This document shows, one piece after another, positions 1-6,149 of a stretch of 6,799 nucleotides of DNA. The notes under the pieces were generated by a model that was not told the DNA's origin, ran no database searches, and worked only from the letters and a program-made list of their open reading frames with translations. The DNA comes from Thiobacillus sp. Lineage in GTDB: Bacteria; Pseudomonadota; Gammaproteobacteria; Burkholderiales; Thiobacillaceae. The stretch is from NCBI GenBank assembly GCA_024710445.1, contig JANJUT010000256.1, positions 1-6,799 of the forward strand, read 5' to 3'. Numbering within the stretch: position 1 is the stretch's first letter; each line of letters begins with the position of its first letter. The translations under genes were made by a program, and so were the position numbers.

Positions 1-89
1 GAAACAGTCTTTCCGGCAATCAGGCGACATGAGGAATCCAGGAAGATGCCGTGGCGGAGATGAAGCGTTGATGCTGGAAGCCGCGGGTG

Positions 90-99
90 AATTCAGGTG
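90..99 (+). repeat. direct repeat copy 1 (AATTCAGGTG)
   Basis: The ten bases AATTCAGGTG occur here and again, identically, at 329-338 just before kup. This copy lies in the apparently unpaired segment between the outer stem (70-79) and the inner stem starting at 110. It could be a second protein- or ribosome-binding element, or chance. Confidence 0.5.
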
Positions 100-328
100 T
101 GTATGGACGGCGAACAAAGTGCGGTAGATGTCTCTTGTGCCGTGAGCCTCCATCCACCAGCAGCGGGGTTTCACTGGCCAATCCCATACTCCGGTTATCG
201 GAGCGTCAGCCAGGAGGCAGTCTGTCTATCGGAAGCTGTCAGAAACACGGCATCTACCGTATCATTCGCGACGCATTTCACGCATGTCGGTTCGGGCCAT
301 TCCCGTACCGGTTCCAGCATCTCCTTAA

Positions 329-338
329 AATTCAGGTG
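329..338 (+). repeat. direct repeat copy 2, carrying the kup ribosome-binding site
   Basis: This second identical copy of AATTCAGGTG contains AGGTG, the only good Shine-Dalgarno-like sequence before kup. AGGTGA (334-339) is four bases ahead of a TTG at 344 but 22 bases ahead of the conventional ATG at 362. It lies immediately 3' of the outer leader stem (312-321), where folding could affect its exposure. Confidence 0.45.
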
Positions 339-343
339 ATGCA

Positions 344-355
344 TTGTGGCCACAA
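344..355. repeat. perfect 12-bp palindrome before kup
   Basis: TTGTGGCCACAA is a perfect inverted repeat without a spacer, located between the ribosome-binding site and the ATG of kup. It starts with the alternative TTG start codon. As DNA it could be a dimer-binding operator; as RNA it gives only a 4-bp stem with a GGCC loop. Its function is unknown. Confidence 0.4.
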
Positions 356-361
356 GACATA

Positions 362-2236
362 ATGAACCAGCCTCATCAGAAAGCCAGTACTTCCCGCGCC
401 CTTGTTCTCGGCGCGCTTGGTGTCGTCTTCGGCGATATCGGCACGAGCCCGCTTTACACCATGAAGGAGGTATTTGGCGGCCATCACCTGGCACTCAGCC
501 AGGACAACGTGCTGGGCATTCTCTCTCTGATTTTCTGGTCGCTGATGCTGGTGGTGTCCCTCAAGTACGTCAGCGTCATGATGCGGGCCGACAACAAGGG
601 GGAGGGCGGCATTCTGGCCCTGCTCGCCCTGCTTCAAGGCCATGCCCCGCTGGGATCGCGGGCGCGCTGGCTCATCATGTCGCTGGGCTTTCTCGGCGCG
701 TCATTGTTTTTCGGGGACACCCTGATCACGCCGGCCATCTCCGTGCTGTCTGCTGTCGAGGGGCTGGAAATGGGCGCGCCGGCCTTGCACCCGTTCATCG
801 TGCCGCTTGCGCTGGGCATTCTGGTGGGGCTGTTCGTCATCCAGCAACATGGCACTGCCTCCATAGGCAAGCTGTTTGGCCCCGTCATGCTGCTCTGGTT
901 CGGCGTGCTGGGCCTGCTCGGTACGCTCAGCATTCTCCAGCATCCGCAGATTCTCGCCGCACTGCTGCCTATCCATGCCATGCATTTTTTCGCCGCACAC
1001 GGCACGGCCAGCTTTCTCATTCTGGGCGCTGTCGTTCTGGCAATCACCGGGGCGGAGGCCTTGTATGCCGACATGGGCCATTTTGGCCGCCGCCCGATCC
1101 AGCTGGTCTGGTTCGCCTTTGTGCTGCCGGCGCTGGTGCTCAACTATTTCGGGCAGGGGGCATTGCTGCTGGCCGATCCGGCGGCCGTGCGCAACCCGTT
1201 TTATCTGCTTGCCCCGGAATGGGCGCTTTATCCCATGATCGGCCTGGCCACCGCAGCGACCGTGATTGCCTCGCAGGCCGTCATTTCGGGCGCGTTCTCG
1301 GTGACCCGCCAGGTCATCCAGATGGGCTATGCGCCGCGTCTGATCATCCGCCACACATCCGCCACCGAGGCGGGGCAAATCTACATTCCCTTCGTGAACT
1401 GGACCCTGGCGGTCGGCATTGCCCTGCTGGTGCTGGGGTTCCAGAGTTCGAGCAACCTGGCTGCCGCCTACGGCATCGCCGTAACCGGCACCTTTGCCAT
1501 CGATACCCTGTTGCTGGGGCTGGTCATGCGCGTGCAATGGGACATCGGGCCGCGCGTAACCCTGTTTGTCGTGCTGGCTTTCCTGACGGTCGACCTCGCC
1601 TTTTTCGGCGCGAATATCGTCAAGATTCCGGACGGTGGCTGGTTCCCCCTGATTGCCGCGCTGATGATCTTCACCCTGCTGGTGACATGGAAGCGCGGCC
1701 GCGAAATCGTGATGCAGCGCCTGAGCGAAAAGGCATTGCCGCTTGTCCCCTTCGTGGAAAATATCCAGGCCTATCCACCGACCAGCGTATCCGGGACCGC
1801 GGTGTTCATGACCGCAGACGCGAATGGCGTCCCCCCGGCGCTGCTGCATAACCTCAAGCACAACAAGGTCCTGCATGAACGCGTGGTGATCCTGAACGTG
1901 CGCTATGCGGAAGTTCCGTATGTCGCTGCCGACAGACGGCTCGAAATGACAAGACTGGCCGAGGGTTTCTATCACGTCGTCATCCGCTATGGCTTCATGG
2001 ACAACATTGATATTCCCACGGCACTGGCGGAGTGCCCCTGTGGAATGAAGTTCGACATGATGGATACGACCTTCTTTTTCAGCCGGGAAAACCTGATTCC
2101 CACTCACGGCGAGGGCATGTCGATCTGGCGGGAACATATATTCGCCGCCATGGCACGCAATGCCGCCAGTCCCATGAGCTTCTTCCAGATTCCCGCCAAC
2201 CGGGTGGTCGAACTGGGTGCGCAGCTGGAGATTTGA
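362..2236 (+). CDS. kup: Kup-family low-affinity potassium uptake protein (K+/H+ symporter)
   Basis: Inner-membrane carrier that imports K+ together with protons, typical of the KUP/HAK/KT family. With the ATG at 362 it has 624 residues, the normal length. The N-terminal family signature GDIGTSPLYT is at residues 24-33. About twelve hydrophobic segments fill residues 15-440, with the conserved stretches EALYADMGHFG (232-242), NYFGQGALL (261-269), GQIYIPFVNW (338-347) and PDGGWFPL (423-430). Asp25, Glu133 and Glu232 match acidic positions reported as needed for transport in E. coli Kup. The C-terminal cytosolic part (about 445-624) is complete and ends in NRVVELGAQLEI, like E. coli Kup. Start choice: the ATG gives the usual short tail before the signature but lacks a good ribosome-binding site. 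A TTG at 344 in the same frame would add six residues and has AGGTGA in front. The gene stands alone, converges on the dedA end, and is preceded by a probable structured leader. Function is very sure, the start less so. Confidence 0.97.
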   Translation: MNQPHQKASTSRALVLGALGVVFGDIGTSPLYTMKEVFGGHHLALSQDNVLGILSLIFWSLMLVVSLKYVSVMMRADNKGEGGILALLALLQGHAPLGSRARWLIMSLGFLGASLFFGDTLITPAISVLSAVEGLEMGAPALHPFIVPLALGILVGLFVIQQHGTASIGKLFGPVMLLWFGVLGLLGTLSILQHPQILAALLPIHAMHFFAAHGTASFLILGAVVLAITGAEALYADMGHFGRRPIQLVWFAFVLPALVLNYFGQGALLLADPAAVRNPFYLLAPEWALYPMIGLATAATVIASQAVISGAFSVTRQVIQMGYAPRLIIRHTSATEAGQIYIPFVNWTLAVGIALLVLGFQSSSNLAAAYGIAVTGTFAIDTLLLGLVMRVQWDIGPRVTLFVVLAFLTVDLAFFGANIVKIPDGGWFPLIAALMIFTLLVTWKRGREIVMQRLSEKALPLVPFVENIQAYPPTSVSGTAVFMTADANGVPPALLHNLKHNKVLHERVVILNVRYAEVPYVAADRRLEMTRLAEGFYHVVIRYGFMDNIDIPTALAECPCGMKFDMMDTTFFFSRENLIPTHGEGMSIWREHIFAAMARNAASPMSFFQIPANRVVELGAQLEI

Positions 2237-2294
2237 AGCTTTTCAAAAATACAGGGCGCGCGCAGACGATGGGCGCGTCGGTATGACAGGCAAG

Positions 2295-2915
2295 CTAGCG
2301 CAGGATTTTCTTTTTGAGCTTGATGCGGACGTACAGCAGGATGATTACTGCAACCGCGCCCAGTGTGATCAGCGTTATCAGGTGCAGGTTCTCGCGAATG
2401 GCTTCTTCATTATGGCCGAGGGTGTAGCCGAGCATCGCGAGGATGGTGACCCAGATTCCCGCGCCGAGGCTGGTGTAAAAACTGAACGCGGCCAGATTCA
2501 TGCGCGCGAGGCCGGCAGGCAGCGAAATATACTGCCGCACGGCCGGGATCAGGCGCCCGGTAAAGGTCGAAATATGGCCATGACGGGCAAAGAAATCCTC
2601 CATGCGTTGCAGGCTGTGTTCCTTGAACAGAACGTACTTGCCGTAGCGCAGCAGGAACGGCCGCCCGAATTTGGTCGCCAGCCAGTAGTTGAACAGCGCG
2701 CCCGCAAGGCTTCCGGAGATGCCGGACAGGATCGCCAACACCAGATTCATCTCGCCCTTGTAAGCCAGGTATCCGGCCGGGATCATCACCACTTCGCTGG
2801 GGAAGGGGAAGAAACTCGATTCCAGCGCCATCATCAGAAAGATGCCTGGATAGCCCCAGGAACTGACTGTGCTGACGATAAATTGAATGATGTCGTGGAG
2901 CATGGATGAGGGCAC
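2295..2915 (-). CDS. DedA-family (VTT domain) membrane protein, possible undecaprenyl-phosphate translocase
   Basis: A 206-residue inner-membrane protein of the DedA/SNARE-associated family. Seen: a hydrophobic start, then the re-entrant signature [14 protein letters not shown] (30-43) with Glu32 and Glu41. Next come a glycine/alanine-rich helix (about 56-80), the conserved [18 protein letters not shown] (118-135) with Arg121 and Arg127, and two C-terminal membrane helices (about 143-168 and 178-197) with a lysine-rich cytoplasmic tail. Family knowledge: DedA proteins depend on proton-motive force, and the Bacillus member UptA (YngC) returns the carrier lipid undecaprenyl phosphate across the membrane. 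The ALE..FP.PSEV motif resembles that branch more than YqjA/YghB, but the substrate here is inferred. The GTG at 2915 is chosen because AAGG lies nine bases ahead; an in-frame ATG at 2903 lacks a site. It is the last gene after secF, 49 bases downstream, and is probably co-transcribed. Confidence 0.92.
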   Translation of the reverse strand: MPSSMLHDIIQFIVSTVSSWGYPGIFLMMALESSFFPFPSEVVMIPAGYLAYKGEMNLVLAILSGISGSLAGALFNYWLATKFGRPFLLRYGKYVLFKEHSLQRMEDFFARHGHISTFTGRLIPAVRQYISLPAGLARMNLAAFSFYTSLGAGIWVTILAMLGYTLGHNEEAIRENLHLITLITLGAVAVIILLYVRIKLKKKILR

Positions 2916-2928
2916 GTGTCTGGACCTT

Positions 2929-2953
2929 GGTGGTGGCGATCTGCCACACCACC
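2929..2953 (-). promoter_or_regulatory. hairpin between secF and dedA, just before the dedA ribosome-binding site
   Basis: On the minus strand GGTG (2953-2950) and GTGGC (2947-2943) pair with GCCAC (2937-2933) and CACC (2932-2929). This gives nine pairs with a two-base bulge and a five-base loop. No T run follows, so it is not a standard terminator. The AAGG site of dedA (2928-2925) begins immediately after the stem, so the hairpin could tune dedA translation or protect the upstream mRNA end. Confidence 0.35.
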
Positions 2954-2964
2954 TCAGCCCAGGA

Positions 2965-3897
2965 TCAGACGACGGCTTCTTCCTTTTTTTCCACCGGCTT
3001 GATGAAGTGCTCGCGCTTGATGCCGAACATCAGCAGCAGGGGGGAGGCGACCAGCACCGAGGAATAGATGCCGAACATGATGCCGATGGTGAGCGCGAGC
3101 GCGAAATTGTGCAGCGCCTCGCCGCCGAAGAACAGCATCGACAGCACCATGATCTGGGTCGAGCCGTGGGTGATGATGGTGCGGCTCATGGTGGTGGTGA
3201 TGGCGTCGTCGATGATGTGCGGGATGGTCGAGCCGCGCATCTTGCGGATGTTCTCGCGGATCCGGTCGAAGATCACCACCGATTCGTTGACCGAGTAGCC
3301 CAGTACTGCCAGTACGCCGGCCAGAACGGTGAGGGTGAATTCCCACTGGAAGAAGGCGAACACGCCGAGAATGATGACAATGTCGTGCATGTTGGCGAGC
3401 ATGCCGGCCACCGCGAAGCGCCATTCGAAGCGGATGGCCAGATAACCCATGATGCCGAAGGCCACCACCAGCAATGCCAGGGCACCACTGTCATAGAGTT
3501 CCTTGCCGACCTGTGGGCCGACAAAATCGACTTTCTTGAGTTCCACGCCACCGTCTGCTGCGCTCAGTGCCGCCATCACGCGGTTGCTGGTCTGGGCAGC
3601 GTTATCCGTGCCCCTGACCGGCAGGCGGATCAGCACGTCGCGACTGGTACCAAAGTTCTGCACGGTGACTTCGGGCAGGCCGGTTTTCTCCAGGGTGCTG
3701 CGAATCGCCGGCAGGTTGGCGGCCTGATCGTAGCTGACCTCGATCACGGTGCCGCCGGTAAAGTCGACGCCCAGGTTCAGACCACGGTCCCACAGCGCCC
3801 ACACGGAAAAGAGGAAGGTGATCAGCGAAATCGCGGTGGTCGCCTTGCCCCAACTCATGAAGGGGATGGTTTTTCTGAAGGGGAAGAGTTCGAGCAT
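2965..3897 (-). CDS. secF: protein translocase subunit SecF
   Basis: Half of the SecDF proton-driven motor that assists SecYEG in late stages of protein export. It has 310 residues, the usual length. TM1 spans about 20-37, followed by the periplasmic domain opening with [13 protein letters not shown] (42-54), the standard SecF signature. Five more membrane segments cover about 136-292. Conserved motifs are [14 protein letters not shown] (168-181), [17 protein letters not shown] (200-216), and [11 protein letters not shown] (238-248), where Arg239 matches the TM5 arginine essential in other SecDF proteins. Glu205 stands where many homologues have Asp in the N-D/E pair, a conservative change. 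ATG start with AAGG seven bases ahead. That site overlaps the secD stop codon (TAAGG), so translation is probably coupled to secD. The highly charged C-terminal tail is cytoplasmic. Confidence 0.98.
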   Translation of the reverse strand: MLELFPFRKTIPFMSWGKATTAISLITFLFSVWALWDRGLNLGVDFTGGTVIEVSYDQAANLPAIRSTLEKTGLPEVTVQNFGTSRDVLIRLPVRGTDNAAQTSNRVMAALSAADGGVELKKVDFVGPQVGKELYDSGALALLVVAFGIMGYLAIRFEWRFAVAGMLANMHDIVIILGVFAFFQWEFTLTVLAGVLAVLGYSVNESVVIFDRIRENIRKMRGSTIPHIIDDAITTTMSRTIITHGSTQIMVLSMLFFGGEALHNFALALTIGIMFGIYSSVLVASPLLLMFGIKREHFIKPVEKKEEAVV

Positions 3898-3906
3898 GGT
3901 TGAGCC

Positions 3907-5721
3907 TTAAATCGAGACTTTGGTCAGGCGGGCCTTGCGGCCGTAGGTGAGGTTGGCCATCGCACGCGACACCGTGACGGCGCTGAACATCGATGTGAGG
4001 ATGCCGAGGCACAAGACCACGGCAAATCCACGCACCGGGCCGGAGCCGAGCCAGAACAGCGAGATGCCGGCGATCAGGGTGGTGATGTTGGCATCCAGAA
4101 TCGTGCCCCAGGCGCGCTCATAACCCGCGCTGATTGCAGCTTGCGGCGTGGCGCCGTTGCGCAGTTCCTCGCGGATGCGTTCGTTGATCAGCACGTTGGC
4201 ATCGATCGCCATGCCGAGGGTGAGCGCGATTGCCGCCATGCCGGGCAGGGTCAGCGTGGCCTGCATCATCGACAGCAATGCAATCAGGAAGAAACCGTTG
4301 ACAGCCAGCGCAACTGACGAGAACAGGCCGAACATCCGGTAGTAGATCGAGATGAACGTCACGACCGCGAAAAAGCCCCAGATGTTGGAATGGAAGCCCT
4401 TCTCGATGTTCTCGGCGCCCATGCTGGGGCCGACGGTGCGCTCCTCGATGATCTGCATCGGGGCGGCCAGCGCGCCGGCGCGCAGCAGCAGTGCGACATC
4501 GGAAGCTTCCTGGGCGGAATCCATGCCGGTGATCTGCACGCGGCCGCCGCCGATTTCCTCGCGGATGACCGGGGAGGTAATGGCTTCGGCGCGGCCTTTC
4601 TCGATCAACAGAATCGCCATGCGTTTGCCGACGTTCTCGCGTGTCACATCCTTGAAGATGCGTGCACCCTTGCCATCCAGATTGATATGAACGGCCGCCT
4701 GGCCGCTGGTGCTGTCAAAGCCTGGCGAGGCATCGGTGATCGAGTCGCCGGTCAGCACCACATCCTTCTTCACCGCGATGTTGCCGCCTTCGCGGCTGGC
4801 CACCACTTCATCACCAAATGGCACCTGGCCCTGGCCGATGGCAATCGGATCGGCCTGTTCATCAACCATGCGGATTTCAAGCGTGGCGGTACGGCCCAGA
4901 ATATCCTTGGCCTTGGCCGTGTCCTGCACGCCGGGCAATTGCACCACCACGCGGCTGGCGCCTTGCTGCTGGATCACGGGTTCGGCCACGCCCAGTTCGT
5001 TGACGCGATTCCGGAGCGTGGTGATGTTCTGCTGCAGTGCAAATTCCTGCACCTGGGTTTCCGCTTGCGGCTTGAGACGTGCCGTCAACGTGAAACCATC
5101 GGCCTGGTCTTCCGGGGTGAAGGCGAGATCGCTGAATGCCGTGCCCAGCTTCTCGACACCGGCGTCGCGCTGGTCGCGGGTGGCGAAATGCACGGTCACG
5201 GCATTGCCTTCACGGCTGATGCGGCCGTAGCGGATCTTGCCGCTGCGCAGTTCGGTGCGGAAATCGTTCTGGTAGCGGATGGCGGCCTTTTCCAGCGCCG
5301 CCTTCATGTCGACTTCGAGCATGAAGTGCACGCCGCCGCGCAAATCCAGGCCGAGGTACATCGGCAGCGCGTTGATGGACGTGAGCCAGGATGGCGAGGC
5401 CGACACCAGGTTGAGCGCGACGGTGTTGCGGTCGCCCAGGCTGGCCTGCAGCACGTCCTTGGCCTTGATCTGGTTGTCGGTGCTGGTAAAGCGTACCTTG
5501 ACGCTGTTGCCCGCCAGTTCCATGCCGGTGTAGGTCAGCCCGGCTGCTTTCAGCGCAGCCTCCACCTGCCCCATTAATGCCGTATCGACTTTTTCGACGG
5601 TGCGCAGGGGTGACAGCTGCACAGCGGGCACTTCGCCAAAAAAGTTGGGCAGGGAGTAGAGAAAAGCGATCACCAGCGTGATGCCGATGAGCACATATTT
5701 CCAGAGCGGGAAGCGGTTCAT
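3907..5721 (-). CDS. secD: protein translocase subunit SecD
   Basis: Large partner of SecF in the SecDF-YajC complex; its periplasmic domain is thought to grip emerging polypeptides while protons flow through the membrane part. It has 604 residues, close to E. coli SecD (615). TM1 is about 8-26. The first periplasmic subdomain ends at the signature YLGLDLRGGVHFMLEVDM (122-139). The remaining P1 base and head regions run to about residue 440, including NRVNELGVAEPVIQQQG (238-254). Five C-terminal membrane helices follow (about 447-585). Asp507 in GMAIDANVLINERIREE (503-519) corresponds to the proton-relay aspartate of TM4, and ILDANITTLIAG (541-552) is the usual next motif. The ATG at 5721 gives the standard MNRFPLWKY start; its ribosome-binding site is weak, preceded by a C-rich stretch and a hairpin. 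No truncation or frameshift is seen. Confidence 0.98.
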   Translation of the reverse strand: MNRFPLWKYVLIGITLVIAFLYSLPNFFGEVPAVQLSPLRTVEKVDTALMGQVEAALKAAGLTYTGMELAGNSVKVRFTSTDNQIKAKDVLQASLGDRNTVALNLVSASPSWLTSINALPMYLGLDLRGGVHFMLEVDMKAALEKAAIRYQNDFRTELRSGKIRYGRISREGNAVTVHFATRDQRDAGVEKLGTAFSDLAFTPEDQADGFTLTARLKPQAETQVQEFALQQNITTLRNRVNELGVAEPVIQQQGASRVVVQLPGVQDTAKAKDILGRTATLEIRMVDEQADPIAIGQGQVPFGDEVVASREGGNIAVKKDVVLTGDSITDASPGFDSTSGQAAVHINLDGKGARIFKDVTRENVGKRMAILLIEKGRAEAITSPVIREEIGGGRVQITGMDSAQEASDVALLLRAGALAAPMQIIEERTVGPSMGAENIEKGFHSNIWGFFAVVTFISIYYRMFGLFSSVALAVNGFFLIALLSMMQATLTLPGMAAIALTLGMAIDANVLINERIREELRNGATPQAAISAGYERAWGTILDANITTLIAGISLFWLGSGPVRGFAVVLCLGILTSMFSAVTVSRAMANLTYGRKARLTKVSI

Positions 5722-5754
5722 GTTTTAGCCGAGCTGTGAGCGGGGGAGGGGGTG

Positions 5755-5777
5755 GCAGCGAGTAGGTTACTGGCTGC
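5755..5777 (-). promoter_or_regulatory. hairpin in the yajC-secD intergenic segment
   Basis: On the minus strand GCAGC (5777-5773) pairs with GCTGC (5759-5755). After one C-C mismatch, AGTA (5771-5768) pairs with TACT (5764-5761), leaving a three-base loop. It lies between the yajC stop and secD, followed by a C-rich run and no T tract. It may stabilise the mRNA or modulate secD expression. No arrest-peptide ORF (as in VemP-type control of secDF) fits into the 70-base gap. Confidence 0.3.
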
Positions 5778-5791
5778 GCCTTTCAGGAATC

Positions 5792-6109
5792 TTACAGGCC
5801 TTTGATCGTGCCTTTGGGCAGCAGCGTCTGAATCGACGACTTCTGCACGTGGGTGATGACGCCGTCTGCAATTTCGAGCGAGATGTACTGATCGCCGATT
5901 TTGGCGACCTTGCCGACCTGGCCGCTGGCAGTAATGACTTCATCGCCTTTGGACAGTTCGGACAACATTTGCTTCTGTTCCTTGGCGCGCTTCATCTGCG
6001 GGCGGATGAGCATGAACCAGAACAGGATGCCGATGATGATCAGCGGCAGAAAATCGGTCAGACCGGGGGTGGCCGCTGCGGCTGTTTGGGCGTGAGCAAG
6101 AGAAATCAT
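5792..6109 (-). CDS. yajC: preprotein translocase accessory subunit YajC
   Basis: Small single-span membrane protein that associates with SecDF. It has 105 residues: a short periplasmic, alanine-rich N-terminus, one membrane helix (about 19-36), then the family signature RPQMKRAKEQKQMLSELSKG (36-55) and DEVITASGQVGKV (56-68) leading into a small beta-rich cytoplasmic domain. The start ATG has GGAG (6121-6118) eight bases ahead. The gene lies 40 bases after tgt and 70 bases before secD, the classical order. YajC is non-essential in E. coli and its exact role in the complex remains unclear. Confidence 0.97.
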   Translation of the reverse strand: MISLAHAQTAAAATPGLTDFLPLIIIGILFWFMLIRPQMKRAKEQKQMLSELSKGDEVITASGQVGKVAKIGDQYISLEIADGVITHVQKSSIQTLLPKGTIKGL

Positions 6110-6149
6110 GGATAAAGCTCCGAAAATGGACTAAATAAACCCGGCGATT

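Larger units (their letters stand above)
56..361 (+). promoter_or_regulatory. candidate structured 5' leader RNA of kup
   Basis: This gene-free stretch before kup contains nested complementary arms. Seen directly: 70-79 pairs with 312-321 (10 perfect pairs); 110-114 with 265-269; 119-130 with 251-262 (12 pairs, two of them G-U); 140-144 with 246-250. The last stem closes a three-way junction made by 146-151/213-218 (6 perfect pairs) and 221-224/240-243. Further hairpins are 189-193/199-203 (loop GTTAT), 165-170/180-185 (one G-U) and 288-296/302-310 (8 of 9 pairs, 5-base loop). The G-U pairs form only in RNA of the plus strand, which fits a leader transcribed towards kup. No intrinsic terminator with a T tract is seen, so any control would more likely act on translation. 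I do not recognise a known riboswitch family, and the ligand, promoter and exact ends are unknown. It could instead be a decayed palindromic mobile element. The rest of the region, bases 1-55, shows nothing I can name. Confidence 0.45.

Noticed and set aside
1..92. Minus-strand open frame from the left edge, reading like protein (contains RHGIFLDSSCRLIAGKTV), and an ATG at 30-28 in another frame (MSPDCRKDCF).
   Set aside because: The first frame has no ATG, GTG or TTG start after its upstream stop at 95-93, and the second is only ten codons long at the edge. I recognise no family, so a divergent gene to the left is possible but cannot be supported.
70..321. MITE or other palindromic mobile element.
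   Set aside because: No target-site duplication flanks the outer arms, the arms are short, and the interior folds into branched stems rather than one long hairpin. Not fully excluded; multiple copies elsewhere in the genome would revive it.
56..361. Known RNA classes for the kup leader: M-box, yybP-ykoY, ydaO (c-di-AMP), c-di-GMP riboswitches, 6S RNA, RNase P RNA, tmRNA, SRP RNA.
   Set aside because: None of the conserved core sequences I know for these classes is present. The judgement is from memory; a covariance-model scan would be decisive.
87..362. Plus-strand frames of 80-91 codons across the leader.
   Set aside because: Their translations are rich in Ser, Arg, Cys and His with no recognisable domain, they run through the paired arms of the leader, and they overlap each other in different frames.
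701..2137. A 478-codon minus-strand frame opposite kup.
   Set aside because: It is the antisense shadow of a GC-rich gene: a low-complexity His/Gln/Asp/Arg-rich translation without motifs, fully inside the well-supported kup.
2237..2294. Possible bidirectional terminator between the convergent kup and dedA genes (CGCGC 2259-2263 with GCGCG 2273-2277, T run on the minus strand at 2249-2245).
   Set aside because: The stem is short, the loop is nine bases, and the T run begins about eight bases after the stem base. No T tract follows on the plus strand. Termination must occur near here, but no canonical site can be assigned.
2887..3903. A 338-codon plus-strand frame opposite secF.
   Set aside because: The His/Asp/Gly/Gln-rich translation is an antisense artefact of secF codon usage; secF is certain on the other strand.
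4390..5577. A 395-codon plus-strand frame opposite secD.
   Set aside because: Same reason: an antisense shadow rich in Ala, Gly, His and Asp, with no family resemblance.
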